Source: Candidatus Rokuibacteriota bacterium
GTDB lineage: Bacteria; Methylomirabilota; Methylomirabilia; Rokubacteriales; CSP1-6
DNA: 64,000 nucleotides
Assembly: GCA_003220225.1 (NCBI GenBank)
Contig: QHRU01000060.1
Span: 1 to 64,000, forward strand
Direction: 5' to 3'
Shown here: positions 1 to 8,215 of the stretch, one piece after another
Position numbering within the stretch: position 1 is the first letter of the stretch
Layout: every line of letters begins with the position of its first letter
The notes under the pieces: generated by a model
Seen by the model: only the letters and a program-made list of their open reading frames with translations
The model's database searches: none
What the model was told of the DNA's origin: nothing
Program-made: the position numbers and the translations under genes

Positions 1-166
1 GCGCGCGGATGCCGCCGGCGGCCTTCGAGGTGGTGCCGCTGCCGACCGTCTCGCGCTCGAGCACGACGACGTCGCGCACGCCGCGGCCCGCGAGGTGGTA
101 GGCGATCGAGCAGCCCACCACGCCGCCGCCGACGATCACGATGCTGGCGGTGCGGGGGAGGGTCAT
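1..166 (-). CDS. FAD-dependent oxidoreductase (DAO family), N-terminus only
   Basis: This is the 5' end of a minus-strand gene that runs off the left edge. The first 55 or so residues read as a Rossmann FAD-binding start: hydrophobic IVIVGGGVVGCSIAYHLA with the GxGxxG glycine motif at about residues 11-16, then VVVLERE, whose acidic residue would bind the FAD ribose, and GTTSKAAGGIRA, typical of glycine/sarcosine oxidase-like flavoproteins. The substrate cannot be told from this fragment. The start at 166 is the first ATG of the open frame. It is divergent from the toxin-antitoxin pair that follows. Confidence 0.8.
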   Translation of the reverse strand, partial: MTLPRTASIVIVGGGVVGCSIAYHLAGRGVRDVVVLERETVGSGTTSKAAGGIRA

Positions 167-204
167 GTGACGGCGCATGGTACACCAGACCGTGGTGCTA
201 TCAT

Positions 205-216
205 CTTGCTAGCAAG
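205..216. promoter_or_regulatory. 12-bp perfect palindrome before the antitoxin gene (candidate operator)
   Basis: CTTGCTAGCAAG is a perfect palindrome 13 bases before the antitoxin start and next to the GGGAGGA ribosome-binding region. Ribbon-helix-helix antitoxins usually repress their own operon by binding such sites, so this is a reasonable candidate autoregulatory operator. The function is inferred. Confidence 0.45.
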
Positions 217-229
217 GGAGGACAGTACC

Positions 230-457
230 ATGCCCGACGTGCTCATTCGTGGACTTGCGCCGGACGTCGTCGAGCGCTTGAAGTCGCGCGCCAAGGAGAA
301 TGGCCGCTCGCTGCAAGCCGAGCTTAAAGCCATTCTTGAGTATGCGGCGCGACCGCCGCTCGACATTCCCGAAGCGATCAAGCGCGTCCGGGCCATGCAC
401 CGGGGCCGGCGGTTCAGCGACAGTACAACACTCATTCGTGAAGCCCGCGAGCGGTGA
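230..457 (+). CDS. FitA-like ribbon-helix-helix antitoxin
   Basis: A 75-residue protein starting MPDVLIRGLAPDVVERLKSR and continuing into ENGRSLQAELKAILEYAA. This is the short beta strand plus two helices of the FitA/Arc type DNA-binding fold at residues 1-40; the C-terminal tail would wrap the toxin. It would neutralise the PIN toxin encoded next and repress the pair. The ATG at 230 follows a GGGAGGACA ribosome-binding site. The stop overlaps the toxin's GTG start in a GTGA quadruplet, the usual antitoxin-first coupling. Confidence 0.85.
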   Translation: MPDVLIRGLAPDVVERLKSRAKENGRSLQAELKAILEYAARPPLDIPEAIKRVRAMHRGRRFSDSTTLIREARER

Positions 458-876
458 GCGACTTCGTCGTGGACGCGAGCGTCGCCGTCAAGTGGTTCAT
501 GCTCGAGACGCACGACACACCGGCGTTGCGGCTGCTCGAGCGCCCCCACGAGCTTCTCGTGCCGGACTTGCTCTTCACCGAAGTCGCCAATGCGCTGTGG
601 AAGCGCGTGCGGCGCGCCGAGACGACGATGAGGGCCGCGGTCGCGACGCTCGCAACGCTCGATGCGGTCCGTTTTCAGGTCCATCCGTCACGGCCGTTGT
701 TGCCGCTTGCCCTGGAGCTCGCCGCCGGGTTCGGGCGCACTGTCTACGACAGCGTCTACCTCGCTGTTGCGATGATTCGCCACTGCCCGCTTGTCACTGC
801 CGATCGGCGGCTCTACGACGCGCTCGCCGCCGGCGCGCTCCGCTCCCATCTCCTCTGGGTCGCCGACGTTCCCTGA
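454..876 (+). CDS. vapC: VapC/FitB-family PIN-domain toxin
   Basis: A 140-residue PIN-domain ribonuclease, normal length for VapC. Acidic active-site residues are visible: the first Asp in FVVDASVAVKWF (about residue 7), Glu in LLFTEVANALW (about 43), Asp in VYDSVYLAVA (about 98) and Asp in LVTADRRLYDAL (about 117). VapC toxins cleave RNA, often tRNA, when the antitoxin is lost. The start is a GTG that overlaps the antitoxin stop, so the two are co-translated. The downstream gene begins about 20 bases after the stop from its own promoter. Confidence 0.9.
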   Translation: MSDFVVDASVAVKWFMLETHDTPALRLLERPHELLVPDLLFTEVANALWKRVRRAETTMRAAVATLATLDAVRFQVHPSRPLLPLALELAAGFGRTVYDSVYLAVAMIRHCPLVTADRRLYDALAAGALRSHLLWVADVP

Positions 877-883
877 CCCCGCG

Positions 884-889
884 TATACT
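884..889 (+). promoter_or_regulatory. -10 box (TATACT) for hyuB, near-leaderless
   Basis: TATACT lies 6 nt before the ATG at 896. Transcription normally begins about 7 nt after such a box, so the mRNA would start at or within a base or two of the start codon. There is no Shine-Dalgarno sequence in the 6-nt gap. Confidence 0.5.
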
Positions 890-895
890 GCCTGC

Positions 896-2548
896 ATGCT
901 CGACCCTGTCACCATCTCGGTCCTGACCCATCGCTTCTCCGCCATCGTCGAGGAGATGGGCGAGGCGATGCTGCGCACGGCGTACTCGCAGATCCTCAAC
1001 TCCAGCCGCGACTTCTCGACGGCCATCTGCGACGGCCAGGCGCGGCTGGTCGCCCAGGCCGAGCACGTCCCCATCCACGTCGGCGCCATTCCGTGGGCGG
1101 TGGAGTCGGTACGCGACTTCTTCGGCGCGCGCGTGCGGCCGGGCGACGTCTTTCTGCTCAACGACCCGTACCACGGCAACAACCACCTGCCCGACCTCAC
1201 CGCGTTCGTGCCCGTCTTCGTGGACGGGCAGGTGGCATTCTGGTCGATCAACCGCGCTCACCAGTCCGATATCGGCGGCTCCACGCACGGCGCCTACAAC
1301 CCGGCCGCGACCGAGATCTGGCAGGAGGGGCTGCGGATCACCCCGCTCAAGCTCTACGACGCCGGCGAGCTCCGCGATGACGTGCTGAAGATGGTCACGA
1401 CCAACGTGCGCCACCCCCACGACTTCATGGGCGACCTGCGCGCGATGATCGGCTCCGCGCGCGTCGGCGAGCGCCGCCTGCTCGCGCTGGTCGAGGACTA
1501 CGGCAGCAAGACCGTCATCGAGGCGGTGGACGAGATCCTCGACGGCGCCGAGCGCCAGGCGCGCGCGTGCATCCGCGGATGGAGGGACGGCACGTATCGC
1601 GGCGAGGCGGTCCTGGACGACGACGGCCACGGCATCGAGAACGTCGCGATCCGCGCGACGGTGACGAAGAAGGGCGACGGCTTCACGGTCGACCTGAGCG
1701 CCTCGGACCCTCAGGTCAAGGGCTTCGTGAACTCGTCCTTCCCGAACACGATGTCCTCCGTGCACATGGCGCTGGCCTTCCTCATCGATCCGCGCACGCC
1801 GAAGAACTCCGGCACCTTCCGCCCGGTGAAGGTGATCACGCGCGAGGGCACCGTCGTGCACCCGCGCCCGCCGGCGCCGGTCACCCTCGCCACGAACCAC
1901 TGCGCGCAGGAGATCGCCGAGGCGGTCATCAAGGCGCTCGCGCGCGCGTGCCCCGATCGCGCCATCGCCGGCTGGTCGCGGCGCTTTCGCATCGCGATCA
2001 AGGGCGTGAACCCGCGCACCAAGCGCCCGTTCATCTGGCACATGTTCCACGCGCGCGGCGGCGGCGGCGCCTCGCCGGCCGGCGACGGCTGGGAGACCGC
2101 GGGCGAGGGCCAGGCGGTGGGCGGGATCAAGTTCGGCTCGGTCGAGGTGGCCGAGGTGCGCTTCCCGCTGACGTTCGAGTGGCACGAGTTCCGCCCCGAC
2201 TCGGCAGGCGACGGCCGGCACCGCGGCGGCGTGGGCTCCGTGCTCCGCCTGCGCGTGGACACGACGGAAGACGGCGTGGCCAACACCGCGGGCGACGGCA
2301 CGCGTCATCCCTCGTACGGCATCCTCGGCGGCGCGGACGGGCTGCCGCACCGCTACCGGCTGCTCTCGCGCGGCCGCGCGCCGCGCACGCTGAAGACGAA
2401 AGAGGTCGGCATCCCGGTGCGGCCGGGCGACGTCTTCTTCGTCGAGTCGGCGGGCGGCGGCGGCTGGGGACCACCCGCCAAGCGCCGCCGCGAAGCGCGC
2501 GCCGCCGACGCGGAGAACGGCTTCGTCCGACGCCGCGCGCGTGGCTGA
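896..2548 (+). CDS. hyuB: Hydantoinase B / oxoprolinase family protein
   Basis: A 550-residue HyuB/oxoprolinase-B protein, beginning LDPVTISVLTHRFSAIVEEM and containing the family signatures LLNDPYHGNNHLPD (about residue 80) and GGVGSVLRLR near the C-terminus. With HyuA these proteins hydrolyse cyclic amides such as hydantoins or 5-oxoproline, usually using ATP. The HyuA partner is encoded about 6 kb downstream on the same strand (8833-10869) rather than adjacent. The ATG at 896 was chosen because the family N-terminus starts there and a TATACT box sits 6 nt upstream. The true substrate is unknown. Confidence 0.88.
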   Translation: MLDPVTISVLTHRFSAIVEEMGEAMLRTAYSQILNSSRDFSTAICDGQARLVAQAEHVPIHVGAIPWAVESVRDFFGARVRPGDVFLLNDPYHGNNHLPDLTAFVPVFVDGQVAFWSINRAHQSDIGGSTHGAYNPAATEIWQEGLRITPLKLYDAGELRDDVLKMVTTNVRHPHDFMGDLRAMIGSARVGERRLLALVEDYGSKTVIEAVDEILDGAERQARACIRGWRDGTYRGEAVLDDDGHGIENVAIRATVTKKGDGFTVDLSASDPQVKGFVNSSFPNTMSSVHMALAFLIDPRTPKNSGTFRPVKVITREGTVVHPRPPAPVTLATNHCAQEIAEAVIKALARACPDRAIAGWSRRFRIAIKGVNPRTKRPFIWHMFHARGGGGASPAGDGWETAGEGQAVGGIKFGSVEVAEVRFPLTFEWHEFRPDSAGDGRHRGGVGSVLRLRVDTTEDGVANTAGDGTRHPSYGILGGADGLPHRYRLLSRGRAPRTLKTKEVGIPVRPGDVFFVESAGGGGWGPPAKRRREARAADAENGFVRRRARG

Positions 2549-2852
2549 CGACCTGCTCGCCGTCGCGCGCGACCGCGCGCGCAGCAACCGCTTCTGGCAG
2601 CACCTCGGCATCCTGGCCACGGTGAATCCGGAGTCCGCGGGCGGCGTGGGACAGACGACGCTGGACCTGAACGTGACCTACCTCGCGGCGGCGCGCGGCC
2701 CCGCCATCCATGCGGAGGGCATGCTGCTGCGGCGCGGCCGCACCGTCGCCTTCGGCGAGGTGCGCGTGACCGACGACGCCGGCGCCCTCGTCGCCGTCGG
2801 CCGCGCGACCTACCTCATCCTGCCGTCGCGCGCAAGGGAGGCGTCGGGATGA
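2541..2852 (+). CDS. PaaI-like hotdog thioesterase lacking its central segment
   Basis: A 103-residue protein. Residues 35-95 (GVGQTTLDLNVTYLAAARG and AEGMLLRRGRTVAFGEVRV) are the second half of a PaaI-type acyl-CoA thioesterase. Residues 10-23 (ARSNRFWQHLG) match the usual N-terminal helix. The HGG-containing hotdog helix and following strand normally found between them, about 40 residues with the catalytic Asp/Glu, are absent, and ILATVNPESAG joins the two parts in frame. It is therefore probably inactive. GTG at 2541 overlaps the hyuB stop and the 3' end overlaps the next ATG (ATGA), so the reading frame is still held within the operon. Confidence 0.65.
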   Translation: MADDLLAVARDRARSNRFWQHLGILATVNPESAGGVGQTTLDLNVTYLAAARGPAIHAEGMLLRRGRTVAFGEVRVTDDAGALVAVGRATYLILPSRAREASG

Positions 2853-3880
2853 GGCGCGCCGCGCTCGTGCTGCTCGCGCTGCTGGCGCCGGCGGCGGCCC
2901 ACGCGGAGATGCGGCTGCCGCCCGGCTTCAGCGCGGAGGTCTACGTCACCGGCAGCGGCGAGGCGCCCGACGGCCGCGCGGCGGTCGGCATCCCGTCGAC
3001 CACCTCGCTCGCGTTCGACGCGGCCGGCATGCTCTACACGGCGCGCAGCGGGCGCCGCTACCGCGGCGGCGAGATCGAGGACCTGTGGCCGCTGTTCCGC
3101 TTTCCGGCCGGCGGCGCCCGGGTCACCGGCAACGTCGCGCGCTACTTCTACGGTCCGCCGCTGCTCAATCTCCAGCTCGGCGCCCTCCGCGGCCAGGAGC
3201 TCCTGGTCACGACGTTCGATCGCGACCGCGGGCTCGGCGTCCTCTACCGGATCGTGGATGGCCGCGCCGAGCTGCTGGCCGGCGGCACGCCGCCGCCCGG
3301 CGAGCCGCCGCTGTTCAAGCAGCCGGAGGGCGTCGCGCTCGACGCCGCCGGCAACATCTACGTCGCCGACCGGCAGCACGGCGCCGTGATGAAGCTGGAC
3401 CCGGCCGGACGCGTGCTCGACCCGCGCTGGCTCACGCTGTCGCGCCCGCGCCTGCTGGCCGCCCGCGGCGAGCGCGTGTGGGTCGCCGCCGACGGCGACA
3501 CCGAGGCGCCGTGGCTGAGCGGGACCGGCGAGATCTGGGTGATCCGCGGCCAAGAGCGGCGCGTCGCCCTCAGCGGGCCGATCGTCGCCGGCATGGATGT
3601 GAGCCCGGGCGGCCACCTGGTCGTCGCCGATCGACACGGCGCGCGCATCCTCGCGGTGGGCGGCGACGGCACGTCGATCGACATCGTCACGTTCAGCGAC
3701 GGCGACGCGCCCCGCGCGCTCGGCTGGGCGCCGAACACGGAGGCGACGCGGCGGGCGGGCGTCGCGGGCCACCTCTTCGTCGTCGTCACCCGACGCGGCG
3801 CGTGGTCGCTCAACGAGATCGTCCGCATCTCGGGGCCCTTCGACGAGCTGATCCGCGCCCGGCTGCCCGCGCCCCGCTGA
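2849..3880 (+). CDS. Secreted NHL/SMP-30-like beta-propeller protein
   Basis: 343 residues. A clear Sec signal peptide (MRRAALVLLALLAPAAAHA) is followed by a beta-propeller with repeated blades: LAFDAAGMLYTARSG, VALDAAGNIYVADRQHGAV and MDVSPGGHLVVADRHGARI. Such propellers bind ligands or act as gluconolactonase-like enzymes, but no metal-binding active site could be assigned. It overlaps the thioesterase stop in ATGA and lies within the hydantoinase operon, so it may be a periplasmic binding or hydrolytic step for the same substrate. Function uncertain. Confidence 0.7.
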   Translation: MRRAALVLLALLAPAAAHAEMRLPPGFSAEVYVTGSGEAPDGRAAVGIPSTTSLAFDAAGMLYTARSGRRYRGGEIEDLWPLFRFPAGGARVTGNVARYFYGPPLLNLQLGALRGQELLVTTFDRDRGLGVLYRIVDGRAELLAGGTPPPGEPPLFKQPEGVALDAAGNIYVADRQHGAVMKLDPAGRVLDPRWLTLSRPRLLAARGERVWVAADGDTEAPWLSGTGEIWVIRGQERRVALSGPIVAGMDVSPGGHLVVADRHGARILAVGGDGTSIDIVTFSDGDAPRALGWAPNTEATRRAGVAGHLFVVVTRRGAWSLNEIVRISGPFDELIRARLPAPR

Positions 3881-3936
3881 TCTGATCCTTCCGTCCGGCG
3901 CCCGCCGGTCTGCTATCGTGCCCAACGGGAGGAGCT

Positions 3937-4506
3937 ATGGCCGACAACGCGACCACGCAGCGCCGGCAGCAGGGGCTGGAGCAGGCGGCTTCGGTCGTCT
4001 TCGCCCTGATGGGCATCGTGCCGTTGCTGCTCTTCACGTTCACGCTCTGGCAGGTGGGCGCGATCCACCGCACGCTCGCGCAGGCGTGCCTCGTGCTCAC
4101 GCTGGTCCTCATGCTGCTGGGCTTCTGGTTGTTCCGCTCGATGCTCGGGCAGCTGTCGGAGGTCGTGAAGGAGGTGGCGCGCATCGCCCAGGCGGTAGCG
4201 CGACCCGCGGCCGGCAGGCCGATGGCCGCGCCCCCCGCGATGCCGACGCCCGCGCGGCCGGTGGCCGGCCTCGGGTCCATCTGGGAGCTCGGCGAGATGG
4301 CGCGCACGATGGATCTCCTCTGGCAGCGCGAGGCGCGCGCCCATGTCGGGCGCCACGTGCAGATCACGGTCGCGAATTCCGAGGAGCTGACGGGACGGCT
4401 GCTCGAGGCGACGGAGGACGGGCTGCTGCTCGAGCAACCCGGCGGCGGCACGGTCGCTATCACCTACCTGCGCGTGCAGGGCATCGAGCCCGTCGTCGGT
4501 GGCTGA
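3937..4506 (+). CDS. Two-helix membrane protein with C-terminal Sm-like/SH3-type domain
   Basis: 189 residues, start supported by a strong GGGAGGAG ribosome-binding site. Two transmembrane helices lie at about residues 19-37 and 47-67, then a Pro/Ala-rich linker (about 90-112). The C-terminal 55 residues (VGRHVQITVANSEELTGRLL, then EDGLLLEQPGGGTVAITYLRV) read as a small five-stranded barrel like the Sm/LSm or RimP C-terminal fold. I do not recognise a named family. The domain pattern suggests a membrane-tethered RNA- or ligand-binding module; that is inference only. A 57-base gap separates it from the preceding gene. Confidence 0.6.
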   Translation: MADNATTQRRQQGLEQAASVVFALMGIVPLLLFTFTLWQVGAIHRTLAQACLVLTLVLMLLGFWLFRSMLGQLSEVVKEVARIAQAVARPAAGRPMAAPPAMPTPARPVAGLGSIWELGEMARTMDLLWQREARAHVGRHVQITVANSEELTGRLLEATEDGLLLEQPGGGTVAITYLRVQGIEPVVGG

Positions 4507-4638
4507 GCGCACGAGCGGCGGCGCCGCGCGGCGCCAGCGCTCTGCGGCCGCCTAGCAACAGCCACACGACCCCGCCGATCACGCCGCCGACGTTGATTTG
4601 TGGTGAAAGTTCGCCTACGTTGGGCACCCGGAGACCCC

Positions 4639-6543
4639 ATGACAAGCGTGTACGAAGAGACGTACGCCCGATCGCTCGGCGACCCCGCCGGCTTCTGGGC
4701 CGCCGCCGCCGAGGACCTCTACTGGGACCGGCGCTGGGATCGCGTCTTCGACGACTCCCGGCCGCCCTATTACCGCTGGTTCACGGGCGGCATGCTGAAC
4801 ACCTGCTACAACGCGCTCGACCTGCACGTCGACCGGGGCCGCGGCAAGCAGCGCGCGCTCGTGTACGACAGCCCCGTCACCGACACGATCCGCGTGTTCA
4901 CGTACGCCGAGCTGCGCGACGCCGTCGCGCGTCTGGCCGGCGCGCTGCGGCGGCAGGGGATCGCACAAGGCGACCGCGTGATCATCTACATGCCGATGGT
5001 GCCCGAGGCGGTGATGGCCATGCTGGCCTGCGCGCGCATCGGCGCCGTGCACTCGGTGGTCTTCGGCGGGTTCGCCCCCAACGAGCTGGCCAAGCGGATC
5101 GACGACGCGCGCCCGAGGCTCATCCTGTCCGCGTCGTGCGGCATCGAGCCCGGGCGCGTCGTCGCGTACAAGCCGCTCCTCGACGGCGCCATCGAGCTCT
5201 CGAGGCACAAGCCGGAGCGCTGCGTGATCCTCCAGCGCTCTCAGGCCGTCGCGCCGCTGGCGAAAGGACGCGACCTGGATTGGAACGACTTCACCGCGGG
5301 CGCCGAGGCCGTCGAGTGCGTGTCGGTGGCGGCCACCGACCCGCTCTACATCCTCTACACCTCGGGCACCACCGGCATTCCGAAGGGCGTCGTGCGCGAC
5401 AACGGCGGCCACGCGGTCGCGCTCAAGTGGTCGATGACGGGCGTGTACGGCATGGGCGCGGGCGAGACCTACTGGGCGGCGTCCGACATCGGCTGGGTCG
5501 TCGGCCACAGCTACATCGTCTACGCGCCGCTGCTGAAGGGCTGCACGACGATCCTCTACGAGGGCAAGCCCGTCGGCACGCCGGACCCCGGCGCGTTCTG
5601 GCGGGTCATCGCCGAGCACGGTGTCAACGCGCTCTTCACGGCGCCGACCGCGTTCCGCGCGATCAAGAAGGAGGATCCCGCGGGCGCGCACATGGCCAAG
5701 CACGATCTGACGGCCTTCCGCACCCTCTTCCTCGCCGGCGAGCGCTGCGATCCGGACACGCTGCTGTGGGCGCGCGAGCGCCTGCGCGTGCCGGTGATCG
5801 ATCACTGGTGGCAGACCGAGACGGGCTGGGCGATCGCCGCCAACTGCGTGGGCCTCGGGATGCTGCCGGTGAAGCCGGGCTCGCCGACGAAGCCGACGCC
5901 GGGCTACGACGTGCGCGTGCTCGACGAGGCCAATCGCGAGGTGGCGCCGGGCACGATCGGCTCGATCGCCATCCGCCTGCCGATGCCGCCGGGCTGTCTG
6001 CCCACGCTCTGGAACAACGACGCCGGCTACGAGACGTCGTACCTGGCCAAGCATCCGGGCTTCTACCTGACGGGCGACGCGGGCTATCGCGACGAGGACG
6101 GATACTTCTACATCATGAGTCGCGTCGACGACATCATCAACGTCGCCGGTCACCGGCTCTCCACGGGCGCCATGGAAGAAGTCCTCGCCGCGCACCCGGA
6201 CGTGGCGGAGTGCGCCGTGGTCGGCGTCGCCGACGAGATCAAGGGCGAGGTGCCGGTGGGCTTCGTCGTCACCAAGGCCGGCGTCACGCGCGGTGAGGCG
6301 GAGATCGTCCGCGAGCTCGTCGAGAAGGTCCGCGCCACCATCGGCCCCGTGGCCGCGTTCAAGACGGCGGCCGTGGTGAAGCGTCTGCCGAAGACGCGCT
6401 CGGGCAAGATTCTCAGGGGCACCATGAAGAAGATCGCCGAGGGGACGGAGTACACCCTGCCCGCGACGATCGACGATCCGGCGATCCTGACCGAGATCAC
6501 CGAGTCGCTCAAGACCCTCGGCTATCCGCGGAGGTCCCCATGA
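4639..6543 (+). CDS. prpE: Propionyl-CoA synthetase (propionate-CoA ligase)
   Basis: A 634-residue acyl-CoA synthetase of the PrpE/Acs type. The AMP-binding P-loop is YTSGTTGIPKGVVRDNGGHA (about residue 240). The stretch after it (DIGWVVGHSYIVYAPLLKGC, then LYEGKPVGTPDPGAFWRV) is characteristic of PrpE. The adenylation motif YLTGDAGYRDEDGYFYIMSR and the C-terminal catalytic lysine in LPKTRSGKILRGTMKKIA are intact. It would activate propionate or a related short acid with ATP and CoA. ATG at 4639 follows GGAGACCCC. Its stop overlaps the ATG of the next gene. Confidence 0.9.
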   Translation: MTSVYEETYARSLGDPAGFWAAAAEDLYWDRRWDRVFDDSRPPYYRWFTGGMLNTCYNALDLHVDRGRGKQRALVYDSPVTDTIRVFTYAELRDAVARLAGALRRQGIAQGDRVIIYMPMVPEAVMAMLACARIGAVHSVVFGGFAPNELAKRIDDARPRLILSASCGIEPGRVVAYKPLLDGAIELSRHKPERCVILQRSQAVAPLAKGRDLDWNDFTAGAEAVECVSVAATDPLYILYTSGTTGIPKGVVRDNGGHAVALKWSMTGVYGMGAGETYWAASDIGWVVGHSYIVYAPLLKGCTTILYEGKPVGTPDPGAFWRVIAEHGVNALFTAPTAFRAIKKEDPAGAHMAKHDLTAFRTLFLAGERCDPDTLLWARERLRVPVIDHWWQTETGWAIAANCVGLGMLPVKPGSPTKPTPGYDVRVLDEANREVAPGTIGSIAIRLPMPPGCLPTLWNNDAGYETSYLAKHPGFYLTGDAGYRDEDGYFYIMSRVDDIINVAGHRLSTGAMEEVLAAHPDVAECAVVGVADEIKGEVPVGFVVTKAGVTRGEAEIVRELVEKVRATIGPVAAFKTAAVVKRLPKTRSGKILRGTMKKIAEGTEYTLPATIDDPAILTEITESLKTLGYPRRSP

Positions 6544-7667
6544 AGTTCCCGCTCGCCCCCTCGACGCCCACGCGGCTCGGCTTCGAGCCCGCCGCGCTCG
6601 AGCGCCTGATGGAGCTGGTGACCCGCCACGTGGCGGAGGGGCGCTATCCCGGCGCCCAGCTCGCCCTCGCGCGTCACGGCAAGCTCGCGCTCACCCGTAC
6701 GCTGGGCGACGCCCGGCTCGATCCCAAGCGCGTGGCCGCCAAGGACGACACCCTCTGGCTGCTGTACTCGAACACCAAGGTGCTGACGGCCTGCGCGGTA
6801 TGGATACTCGCCGACCGCGGCGCGCTGTCGTTCACCGACACCGTGGCCGCGCACGTGCCGGGCTTCGAGGCCAACGGCAAGGGCGAGATCACGATCATCC
6901 AGCTCCTCACGCACCAGGCGGGCTTTCCGTCGGCGGAGGTGCCGCCGCAGGTGTGGGACGACCACGAGCTGCTTGGCCGGACCGTCTGCGGGTTCTCGCT
7001 CGAGTGGGCGCCGGGCAGCAAGGTGCACTATCACCGGCTGGCCGCCCACTGGACGGCGGCGGTGCTGATCGAGGCCCTCACGAAGGCCGACTACCGCACG
7101 TTCATCCGTGAGCAGGTGATCGTGCCGCTCGGGCTCGGCGACGACGTGTTCGTCGGGCTGCCGGACGCGCAGCACGAGCGCGCCGCCGATATGCACGAGC
7201 CCGGGCCCGACGGGCGTCCCGTCAAGCGCGCCGAGGAGAACAACGCGCCGGCCCGCCGCGCGGGGACACCGGGCGGCGGCGGCTACGGCACGGCGCGCGG
7301 GATGGCGGCCTTCTACCAGATGCTGCTCGCCGGCGGCACGCTCGGCGGCCGCCGGCTGCTCTCGCCGCGCACGGTCGCGTACGTGCTGCGCAACTACACC
7401 GGCGACCGCCCCGATGGCTACATGGGGATGCCGATGCACCGCGGCCTCGGGCCGCACCTGCGCGGCACCACCGACACCATCCGCGGCCTCGGCTCGCTGG
7501 CCTCGCCCCGCACGTTCGGCCACGGCGGCGTCGGCTCGTCGTACTGCTGGGCGGATCCCGACTCCGGGGTGTCCTTCGCGTACGTCACCAACAATCGCGT
7601 GCCGGACCCCTGGCACGGCCAGCGGATGGACCTCGTGAGCAACGCGGTGCACGCGGCGATCGACTGA
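6540..7667 (+). CDS. Serine hydrolase, beta-lactamase class C / EstB family
   Basis: 375 residues. The nucleophile motif SxxK is SNTK at residues 77-80 and the second motif contains the Tyr of VHYHRLAAHW at about 162. C-terminal FGHGGVGSSYCWADPDSGVS is the usual HGG box. No signal peptide is visible, so a cytoplasmic esterase or amidase is likelier than a true beta-lactamase. It overlaps prpE (ATGA) and the next gene (TGATG), so it is translated within the same operon and may hydrolyse an ester, lactone or amide intermediate. Confidence 0.8.
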   Translation: MKFPLAPSTPTRLGFEPAALERLMELVTRHVAEGRYPGAQLALARHGKLALTRTLGDARLDPKRVAAKDDTLWLLYSNTKVLTACAVWILADRGALSFTDTVAAHVPGFEANGKGEITIIQLLTHQAGFPSAEVPPQVWDDHELLGRTVCGFSLEWAPGSKVHYHRLAAHWTAAVLIEALTKADYRTFIREQVIVPLGLGDDVFVGLPDAQHERAADMHEPGPDGRPVKRAEENNAPARRAGTPGGGGYGTARGMAAFYQMLLAGGTLGGRRLLSPRTVAYVLRNYTGDRPDGYMGMPMHRGLGPHLRGTTDTIRGLGSLASPRTFGHGGVGSSYCWADPDSGVSFAYVTNNRVPDPWHGQRMDLVSNAVHAAID

Positions 7668-8215
7668 TGCCGCGCATCCCGCTCATCGCGCGGCCGGAGG
7701 ACCTGCCGGCCGCGCAGCAGGCGATCTTCACGAAGATCGCGCGCAGCCGCGGCCGCGTCGCCGGCCCGTTCGCGGCGCTGCTGCACAGCCCGCCCGTGGC
7801 CGAGCGCACGGCCGACCTCGGCGCCTACATCCGCTTCGAGTCCACGCTGCGTCCGGCCGACCGCGAGCTGGCCGTGCTGGCCGTCGCGCGCGAGCGCGAC
7901 TGCCGCTTCGAGTGGGCGGCCCACGTGCCCGAGGCGCGGCGCACGGGTGTGCGCCCGGAGGCCATCGCGGCTCTCCGCGCGCGCGCCTTCGATCGGCTCA
8001 CCGAGGACGAGGCGCTGCTGGTACGCTACGCGACCGACCTGCTCGCGGCGCGGCGCGTGGACGACGCGACGTTCGCGGCCGTGCGCAAGCGGCTCGGGCT
8101 CGAGGGCGTGGTCGAGCTGACGGCCACCGTCGGCTACTATGCGATGCTGGCCTGCACGCTGAACGCCTTCGACGTGCGGCCCGATTCCGGAGAGGAGGAC
8201 CTCGATGTTCCGTGA
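7667..8215 (+). CDS. Carboxymuconolactone decarboxylase-like (AhpD fold) protein
   Basis: 182 residues with the CMD/AhpD helical core: ADRELAVLAVARERDCRFEW (residues 64-84) followed by AAHVPEARRTGV. The CxxC redox pair of AhpD is absent (only one Cys in RDCRFEWAAH), so this copy is not a disulfide peroxidase and is closer to decarboxylase or lactonase-type members. The ATG overlaps the preceding stop (TGATG), and the 3' end overlaps the start of the next gene by 11 bases. A role in ring or lactone processing in this operon is inferred. Confidence 0.75.
   Translation: MPRIPLIARPEDLPAAQQAIFTKIARSRGRVAGPFAALLHSPPVAERTADLGAYIRFESTLRPADRELAVLAVARERDCRFEWAAHVPEARRTGVRPEAIAALRARAFDRLTEDEALLVRYATDLLAARRVDDATFAAVRKRLGLEGVVELTATVGYYAMLACTLNAFDVRPDSGEEDLDVP

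Noticed and set aside
7667-8215. The CMD-like protein as a further selenoprotein
   Set aside because: It has no in-frame UGA and lacks the CxxC position entirely.
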